A DNA stretch of 12,663 nt from an uncultured Pseudorhodoferax sp. (GTDB lineage Bacteria > Pseudomonadota > Gammaproteobacteria > Burkholderiales > Burkholderiaceae), in assembly GCA_913776795.1 (NCBI GenBank), contig CAJYRH010000047.1:1-12663 (forward strand). The letters run 5' to 3'. Positions 7,957-12,663 of the stretch are shown in pieces (within the stretch, counting starts at the first letter, position 1; each line of letters begins with the position of its first letter). A program made the position numbers and the translations under genes. The notes beneath the pieces are model-generated. The model made no database searches. It was not told the origin of the DNA and was given only the letters and a program-made list of their open reading frames with translations.

Positions 7957-8848
7957 AAGAACGAGATGGGGAAGTGCCGCTGTCGCCCGTCTCCACGAGC
8001 ACGGCGCTCGGCGCAGGCCAGGCGGCATCGGCCGGGCCCACCTGCACGCTGGCTGCCTGGGCCCGCAAGGCTTCGAGCGCGGCGAGCGCGTAGTGCGTGA
8101 ACCACAGGGCTGAGAAGGCGAACACCAGGGTGTAGAGCCAGACCGAGACCGGCACCAACACCGGGGCCAGCACCACGGTCAACGCACCCCAGGCCCAGAC
8201 CAGCGCTGGCGCGGCGCCCAGATAGCCGGTCAGCACGCCGAGCACCAGGAGCGTCAGCCGGTGCTGGCGCAGCAGAGCGGCGCGCTCGGCCTTGTCGGCA
8301 TGCTCGGCCAGTACGTCGTATGACATGACACGGTAGGTCAGCCAGCCCCAGATCAGCGGCGGCAGCACCAGGACCAGCGGCGGCACCAGCCACAGCGGGA
8401 TGGACAGCACCAGGACCACCAGCGCGGCCACGGTCGCCCACAGCGCGCCGAACAGGCTGCCCATGAAGGAGCCGCCGTGGCGCTTCTGCAGCCGCGGGAA
8501 GCGCCGCTCGCCGACCAGCGCGACCACCGACGGCGTGACCAGCCCCGCCACCAGCAGCAGCGACAGCACCACCACCACCGGCGTGACCAGAGCGACCAGC
8601 AGCAGCGGCGCAATGGCCGCTTGCACGCCGCCGAATCCCAGACCCTGCAGCCAGCCCATGACCGTGCCGAAGAGCGGCCAGCCGTGGAGCCAGGCGCGCA
8701 TCCAGGCCACCGACGACTCCCAGAAGAAATAGCCCAGGCCCAGCGCGAGCGCGGCCATCAGCACCAACGGCAAGAGCGACAGCGCGATCACGCGCGGATG
8801 CAGGCAGTAAGCCACCGCGCGCCAGAAGGAATCCATGAGCAAACGCAT
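7928..8848 (-). CDS. EI24 domain (CysZ-like) integral membrane protein
   Basis: A polytopic inner-membrane protein of the EI24/CysZ superfamily, 306 residues. The N-terminus MRLLMDSFWRAVAYCLHP (1-18) leads into a first hydrophobic segment (about 19-42). Further hydrophobic stretches lie at about 74-110, 138-170 and 198-250, the arrangement of a CysZ-type protein. The C-terminal 55 residues are hydrophilic and end in a Pro-rich tail that is also read by the start of the downstream gene. CysZ carries sulfate in enterobacteria, but the family is broad and no cysteine-biosynthesis gene is nearby, so transport of sulfate is not claimed. The ATG at 8848 lies 21 bases after the desaturase stop. An alternative ATG at 8836 is possible, as neither has a clear Shine-Dalgarno sequence; a hairpin occupies the gap. 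Confidence 0.85.
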   Translation of the reverse strand: MRLLMDSFWRAVAYCLHPRVIALSLLPLVLMAALALGLGYFFWESSVAWMRAWLHGWPLFGTVMGWLQGLGFGGVQAAIAPLLLVALVTPVVVVLSLLLVAGLVTPSVVALVGERRFPRLQKRHGGSFMGSLFGALWATVAALVVLVLSIPLWLVPPLVLVLPPLIWGWLTYRVMSYDVLAEHADKAERAALLRQHRLTLLVLGVLTGYLGAAPALVWAWGALTVVLAPVLVPVSVWLYTLVFAFSALWFTHYALAALEALRAQAASVQVGPADAAWPAPSAVLVETGDSGTSPSRSYAPTPLPPP

Positions 8849-8851
8849 GGT

Positions 8852-8866
8852 CCGAGGATACCTCGG
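8852..8866 (-). repeat. Intercistronic hairpin ahead of the EI24 gene
   Basis: CCGAGG-TAT-CCTCGG, a perfect 6-bp stem with a 3-base loop, fills most of the 21-base gap between the desaturase stop (8870) and the EI24 start (8848). It covers the place where a Shine-Dalgarno sequence would lie and includes the only AGG in the gap. It may lower or couple translation of the EI24 gene; no T-tract follows, so it is not a terminator. Confidence 0.5.
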
Positions 8867-8869
8867 TGC

Positions 8870-9919
8870 TCAGGCGCGCCCGAACAGGCGGAGTACCCCC
8901 AGCCACTGCTGGCGCCAGAAGCCGCGGCCGTAGTCGCGCAGGCCGCGCGGCCCAGGCTCGACCTGGTCGCGGATGCCGGTGGGGTCGTAGCGCAAGGTGA
9001 AGTCGGCCGTGCGCAGCAGCATGTCCCACCAGGGCAGCAGCACGCCGAAGTTGACGCCGCCGAGCTCTCGGGTCCCGCCGCCTGCCACCGCATGCGCTGC
9101 ACTGCCTCCCAAGGAGCCCGTCGCACCTTGGGACCATCCGGCGGCATGGATGCGCCCCTGCGCCTCATGACCGATCCCGATGCTGTGGTGCCGTCGGTGG
9201 AAGCGCGGGCTCACCCAGAGCCGCTCGCCGAGGCGGCCGAACCACAGCCGCAGGTTGGCATGGTGGAAGTTTTCGGACAGCTGGGTCAGCGCCACGATGG
9301 CGACAAACTGCCCTGGCCCCACACCGATCAGCTGCGCCACCAGGACAAGGATGCCATCGCGCAGCAGGTCGTCCAGCAGGTGGTTGCGGTTGTCGCTCCA
9401 CATCGTCATCTGGCGCTGCGAGTGGTGCAGCGCATGCAGGTTCCACCACCACTGGAAGCGGTGCTGTCCGCGGTGGATGCAGTAGTCGGCGAAGTCGAAC
9501 ACCAGCAGGTACAGCACGAAGCTGACCCAAGCCACGTCCGTCACGCCGGGCCACAGGCCGTCCAGGTGCCAGGTCGACAGGCCCTGCACGCGCAGCCAGC
9601 CGAACACATCGTCCATCCACGGCTCCAGCGTGAAGAACAGCGCGAGCCGGAACAGGCCCAGCCGGTGGACCAGGGTGTAGAGGATGTCGGTGCGGATGGC
9701 GGCGCGGTCGGTCACGGGTTCGACGGGCCGCCAGCGTTGTAGCGGGCCGATCACAAGGAGCATGGCGGCGATCTGCAGCAGGCCGACCAGCAGCCAGCCG
9801 GTGGCCGTGAACGCGTCCTCGAGCCAGCCGCCCAGACCCATGGCAAACACCACGGGCTGCACCAGCGCCTCGAACAGCCACTGCTGCGCCGTGCCGAACA
9901 GGTCGGTCAGCGACTCCAC
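8870..9919 (-). CDS. Sterol desaturase / fatty acid hydroxylase family membrane protein
   Basis: An integral-membrane di-iron oxygenase-type protein of the sterol desaturase (ERG3/FA hydroxylase) superfamily. The histidine clusters that bind iron are present: H149-R-x-x-H153-R, H162-x-x-H165-H166, the NFHHAN motif around 218-222, and H241-R-R-H244-H245. Hydrophobic segments lie at about 42-60, 85-100, 130-147 and 187-212. It ends with the usual LGGVNFGVLLPWWDMLLRTADF (287-308, conserved core). Between GIGHE and LGG sits an atypical Gly/Ala-rich insertion of about 30 residues (about 255-286). The start is taken as GTG at 9919, where homology begins, giving 349 residues and a 13-base overlap with the upstream deacetylase gene; the longer open frame would lie wholly inside that gene. 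The substrate lipid is unknown. Confidence 0.88.
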   Translation of the reverse strand: MESLTDLFGTAQQWLFEALVQPVVFAMGLGGWLEDAFTATGWLLVGLLQIAAMLLVIGPLQRWRPVEPVTDRAAIRTDILYTLVHRLGLFRLALFFTLEPWMDDVFGWLRVQGLSTWHLDGLWPGVTDVAWVSFVLYLLVFDFADYCIHRGQHRFQWWWNLHALHHSQRQMTMWSDNRNHLLDDLLRDGILVLVAQLIGVGPGQFVAIVALTQLSENFHHANLRLWFGRLGERLWVSPRFHRRHHSIGIGHEAQGRIHAAGWSQGATGSLGGSAAHAVAGGGTRELGGVNFGVLLPWWDMLLRTADFTLRYDPTGIRDQVEPGPRGLRDYGRGFWRQQWLGVLRLFGRA

Positions 9920-10740
9920 GGCGGGTCGTCCCTGTGCGCTGCAATCCAGCGTTGGTAGTCGGGATGGTCGCGCAGTGTGGCGAAGCAAAAGCCCCTGCTC
10001 TTGAGGCCTTCGATCAGTGGCTCCAGCACGGCCGGAGCCCATGGATCCTTGCGTGACCAGATGCCCAGGTGCGCCACCAGGATCTGGCCGGCCCGGATGT
10101 CGCGCAAGGCCTTTGCCAGCAGGTCGGCGTTCGGATAGCGCTCGCTGGGCAGCTCGTCGCCCAGGAAGCCGGCCGGCGCCCAGCCCACATGGGCATAGCC
10201 GCAGCCGCGCGCAACCGACAGCAGCGTCGGCGAGGTGCGCCCGCCCGGTGCGCGGAACAGCGGCAGCGGCGGCTGGCCCGTGATCTCCTCGAGCCGGCGC
10301 GCGGCGCGGCTGATCTCCTCGCAGTAATCAGCGGCCGTGAACAGCCGGGTCTGGCCGATGTGGGGCCCGGCCGAGGCGCGGATGCGAAAACGCGCCGTGC
10401 CGTCGCGGCCGGGCGCAACGTCGGCGCTCCAGTAGTCGTGGTCGAAGGTGTGGGAGGCGAAGGCGTGGCCTTCCTGCGCGCGCGCGCGCCACCAATCGGC
10501 CCAGTCGTTGCCCAGGCTGCCATCGCCCTGCTGCGTGGCTTCGTTGGCGGCGAAGAAGGTCACGCGCACGTCCTGGCGCTTGAGTACCTCGGCGATCAGC
10601 GGGGCCACGCCCATGTGCCCGGTGTCGAAGGTCAGGTAGAGCGGCCGCGTGCAGTTGGCGGCCGCCTGGCCCGCCAACGCCAGCGCAAACAGGCCGGCGA
10701 GGGCCTTGCGCACTGGCGCAGCGGGTTCAGCGCGTGGCAT
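9907..10740 (-). CDS. Exported polysaccharide deacetylase-like (NodB / CE4) protein
   Basis: The carbohydrate-esterase-4 fold normally removes N- or O-acetyl groups from chitin-like or peptidoglycan sugars. The N-terminus (about 1-28) is a Sec signal peptide with a hydrophobic core, so the protein should act outside the cytoplasm. Motif 1 reads YLTFDTGHMG (35-44) instead of TFDDG: the catalytic-base Asp is D39, while the metal-binding Asp is T40, with H42 close by. Motif 2 is SHTFDHD, with metal ligands H97 and H101. Motif 3 is FRAPGG (162-167), with R163; a C-terminal LVAHLG (221-226) supplies H224. The 277-residue length suits a single NodB domain. It starts with ATG at 10738-10740, overlapping the propeller gene by 14 bases, and overlaps the desaturase by 13. 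The altered motif means activity or metal preference could differ from the typical family. Confidence 0.87.
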   Translation of the reverse strand: MPRAEPAAPVRKALAGLFALALAGQAAANCTRPLYLTFDTGHMGVAPLIAEVLKRQDVRVTFFAANEATQQGDGSLGNDWADWWRARAQEGHAFASHTFDHDYWSADVAPGRDGTARFRIRASAGPHIGQTRLFTAADYCEEISRAARRLEEITGQPPLPLFRAPGGRTSPTLLSVARGCGYAHVGWAPAGFLGDELPSERYPNADLLAKALRDIRAGQILVAHLGIWSRKDPWAPAVLEPLIEGLKSRGFCFATLRDHPDYQRWIAAHRDDPPWSR

Positions 10741-11713
10741 GGTCCAGGGTCCAGACGCCGTGCGGTGACCGGCCGACCTTGACCTGCTGCACCAGCTTGC
10801 CGGTCTGCAGATCGAGCACGCTGAGCTTGCGCGCCCAGCGCGAGGTGAAGTACAGCAGCCGGCCGTCGGCCGACAGGTCCATGCAGTCCGGCCCGCCTGG
10901 CGCGGCGTAGCTGGCCACGGGCTCCAGGGTGCCCAGATCGATCTTGCTGATGGTGTTGGCCACGCGGTTGCTCACGAAGACATGGCGTCCATCGCCCGCA
11001 CTGCGGAAGGCATGGGCACCGTTGCCGGTCTTGATCAGTTTGCCGGCGCGGGGTTCCTTGCCCGAGATGTCGAATACCTGCACGCCATCGGCACCGGTCA
11101 GACCGACCAGCAGGCTCTTGCCATCCGGCGTGCCGAACACGTCGGCCGGCATCTTGCCGGTGGGCACCTGCCAGCGGATCTGCTGCGTGGCGAGGTCCAC
11201 GGCAATCAGTTCGTCGCTGTCCTGCACCGACACATAGGCCGTGGTGCTGTGCGCGTCGATCCAGATATGGCTTGGCGTTTTGCCGGTCTGCAGGCGGCGC
11301 AACAGCTGCGGCTCGCGGCCGTTCCAGCGGTACAGGTCGACGTGGTTGAGCCGGTTGGCGGCGATCACCAGCCACTTCATGTCGGGCGAGAAGCGCAAGT
11401 GGTAGGGGTCGACGATGCCGGACACCACCCTCTGCACCTCGGCCGTGCGCGGGTCGATGAACGTCAGCGTATCGCTCAAGGCATTGGCGACGATCACCGA
11501 CTTCTCGTCCGGTGTCATGTAGAGGTGGTGCGGCTCTTTGCCGGTGGCGATCCGGCGCGTCTCCTGCCAGCTGACCGGATCGATCACGCTGACGGAGGCG
11601 TCCAGGGAGTTCAACACGAAGACCGGAGCGCGCTGCGCCTGGGCCGCCAATGGAGACAGCGCGGCCAGCGCACACAGCGCAGCACCGAGCCGAAGCAGAA
11701 ACGAGGAGATCAC
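10727..11713 (-). CDS. Exported YVTN/YncE-type beta-propeller repeat protein
   Basis: A secreted or periplasmic seven-bladed-propeller-type protein, 328 residues. A signal peptide at about 1-26 ends in SPLAAQA before QRAPVF. The rest is built of about 40-residue repeats with the recurring pattern (T)G-K/R-x-P-h-x-x at the blade turns: GKEPHHLYMTPD, GKTPSHIWID, GKMPADVFGTPDG, GGPDCMDLSADGR, GRSPHGVW, alternating with hydrophobic strands such as VFVLNSLDASVSVIDP. Such proteins act as binding scaffolds, and no catalytic residues can be named. The start is GTG at 11713 with AGGG 4 bases upstream. It lies 42 bases after the pseudouridine synthase gene and overlaps the deacetylase gene by 14 bases, so it probably heads, or comes early in, the five-gene envelope transcript. 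Confidence 0.9.
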   Translation of the reverse strand: MISSFLLRLGAALCALAALSPLAAQAQRAPVFVLNSLDASVSVIDPVSWQETRRIATGKEPHHLYMTPDEKSVIVANALSDTLTFIDPRTAEVQRVVSGIVDPYHLRFSPDMKWLVIAANRLNHVDLYRWNGREPQLLRRLQTGKTPSHIWIDAHSTTAYVSVQDSDELIAVDLATQQIRWQVPTGKMPADVFGTPDGKSLLVGLTGADGVQVFDISGKEPRAGKLIKTGNGAHAFRSAGDGRHVFVSNRVANTISKIDLGTLEPVASYAAPGGPDCMDLSADGRLLYFTSRWARKLSVLDLQTGKLVQQVKVGRSPHGVWTLDHATR

Positions 11714-11755
11714 GACACCCTTTGCACGGACCGCGCAGTGTAGCGCCGCGGCCTG

Positions 11756-12508
11756 TCAGCCAGCCTTCAATGCCGCCAGGTCTGCGGCGCGCAGCCAACG
11801 CCATTGGCCCGGCGCCAAATCGGCCGGCAGTGCCAGCATGCCGATGCGCGAGCGGTGCAGGCCTTCGACGCGGTTGCCCACGGCGGCCAGCATGCGCTTG
11901 ACCTGGTGGTACTTGCCATTGGTCAGCGTCAGGCGCAGGTGGCGCGCGGCGCCGTCCGCATCGACGACCTCGGCTTCGGCGGCCTGCACCGGTCGCGGGT
12001 CGTCGTCCAGTACCACGCCGCCCAGCAACGCCTCGACCTGCCTCGCATCGAGTGCGTGCTTGGCCTGCACTTCGTAAACCTTGGGCGTCAGCTTCTTGGG
12101 AGAGGTCATGCGGTGCAGGAACTGACCATCGTCGCTGAGCAGCAGCATGCCGGTGGTGTCCTGGTCGAGCCGACCCACCGCCTGAACGCCCTGGAGCGCG
12201 CTCTTGTGCGGGCGCTGGCGTAGCGGCGCGGGCAGCAGCGTGTAGACGCTGGGATAGGACGATGGCTTGTGCGAGCACTCGGTCCCCGCCGGCTTGTGCA
12301 GCAGCACGTACGCCTTTTCGAAGTACTCCCATTCAACGCCCTGGACGCGAAAGCGCAGCCCCTCGGGCACAAAGTCGGCAGCGGATTCGGCGCAGGGCGC
12401 GAAGTCGCCATCGGCGCCTGCGACGGCGACGTGCCCCTGCTGCACCAGCCCGGCGCAAACGCGCCGTGTGCCGAATCCTTGTGAAAACAGAATGTCCTGC
12501 AGCTGCAT
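11756..12508 (-). CDS. rsuA: 16S rRNA pseudouridine synthase, RsuA/RluB/RluE/RluF family
   Basis: Isomerises uridine to pseudouridine in ribosomal RNA. The N-terminal S4 RNA-binding domain is about 1-45 (MQLQDILFSQGFGTRRV at the start). The catalytic domain follows, with LLHKPAGTECSH (69-80), the signature GRLDQDTTGMLLLSDDG (112-128) carrying the catalytic D115, KVYEV (143-147) and LTNGKYHQVKRM (195-206). The 250-residue length and the domain order fit the RsuA branch (U516 of 16S rRNA); RluB, RluE and RluF are close relatives, so the exact target is a best guess. The ATG at 12508 is chosen because it begins the S4 domain, although no Shine-Dalgarno sequence is visible. The following gene starts 42 bases downstream, so co-transcription is possible but functionally unexplained. 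Confidence 0.9.
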   Translation of the reverse strand: MQLQDILFSQGFGTRRVCAGLVQQGHVAVAGADGDFAPCAESAADFVPEGLRFRVQGVEWEYFEKAYVLLHKPAGTECSHKPSSYPSVYTLLPAPLRQRPHKSALQGVQAVGRLDQDTTGMLLLSDDGQFLHRMTSPKKLTPKVYEVQAKHALDARQVEALLGGVVLDDDPRPVQAAEAEVVDADGAARHLRLTLTNGKYHQVKRMLAAVGNRVEGLHRSRIGMLALPADLAPGQWRWLRAADLAALKAG

Positions 12509-12663
12509 GGATAACGGTGGAGGACGTGGCGCTGGGCGCCGTCGCCCCGGACATGTCGCGGGCGCAGATGATAGCCACAACCAGGCGCCAGGCCGCCCGT
12601 CCCACGCAGACGGCCGCCCGTGTCTTGCAGCGCGGACGACCCGGTGTTGGTAGATTGCGCTTT

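Noticed and set aside
7542..9137. Minus-strand open frame of 531 codons overlapping the desaturase, EI24 and CinA-like genes
   Set aside because: Alternative frame of three recognisable genes, with no domain signature.
11714..11755. Imperfect GC hairpin between the pseudouridine synthase and propeller genes
   Set aside because: Mismatched stem and no T-tract, so neither terminator nor regulator can be supported.
10632..12332. Minus-strand open frame of 566 codons overlapping the pseudouridine synthase and propeller genes in another frame
   Set aside because: The true frames carry clear RsuA and YVTN motifs; this frame is Arg/Ala/Gly-rich filler.
12568..12573. TATCAT as a -10 element for rsuA on the minus strand
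   Set aside because: No plausible -35 hexamer at 16-18 bases, and the extended -10 TG is one base out of place.

Overview
The window looks like a stretch of chromosome from a high-GC betaproteobacterium, most likely a member of the Comamonadaceae (Acidovorax/Variovorax/Delftia type). This rests on the GC-rich codon use, the character of the encoded GlnA, NtrB, NtrC and ExoIII proteins, and the gene order glnA - small DUF4124 gene - ntrB - ntrC facing xth. Taxonomy is inferred from protein character only. No rRNA, tRNA, CRISPR array, insertion sequence, phage gene or origin was seen, and no gene-free stretch exceeds about 220 bases.

Layout, left to right. (1) 1-1966, plus strand: an AraC-family regulator whose 5' end lies at or beyond the window edge, then exodeoxyribonuclease III (xth). 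(2) 1967-2141: a short convergent intergenic region with a GC-rich hairpin. (3) 2142-6904, minus strand: the nitrogen-control locus. Transcription runs glnA (glutamine synthetase), then a strong intrinsic terminator, then a small exported DUF4124-type protein, then ntrB and ntrC. The DUF4124 gene overlaps ntrB by ATGA. (4) 6905-7122: the glnA control region, with a sigma-54 -24/-12 element and a near-perfect NtrC dyad about 130-147 bp upstream of the predicted start. This matches the enhancer/promoter architecture of enterobacterial glnA. (5) 7123-11713, minus strand: five tightly packed genes, four of whose junctions overlap or nearly touch. In transcription order they are an exported YVTN/YncE-type beta-propeller, an exported polysaccharide-deacetylase-like protein, a sterol-desaturase/fatty-acid-hydroxylase family membrane protein, an EI24 (CysZ-like) membrane protein, and a stand-alone CinA N-terminal-domain protein. 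(6) 11756-12508, minus strand: an RsuA-family 16S rRNA pseudouridine synthase, which could head the same transcript.

How the genes work together. NtrB phosphorylates NtrC under nitrogen limitation. NtrC~P bound upstream of glnA should activate the sigma-54 promoter, raising glutamine synthetase and, by read-through past the terminator, the DUF4124 protein and NtrBC themselves. The five-gene group upstream mixes two exported proteins with two multi-spanning membrane proteins, which suggests an envelope-related role, but no substrate can be named from sequence.

The region is mostly ordinary core genome. The points most worth a second look are the exported small protein translationally coupled to ntrB, the deacetylase homologue whose canonical Asp-Asp motif reads Asp-Thr, the low-complexity insertion beside the third histidine cluster of the desaturase, and the conserved-looking overlap architecture of the five-gene envelope cluster. 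No previously undescribed system can be claimed with confidence.
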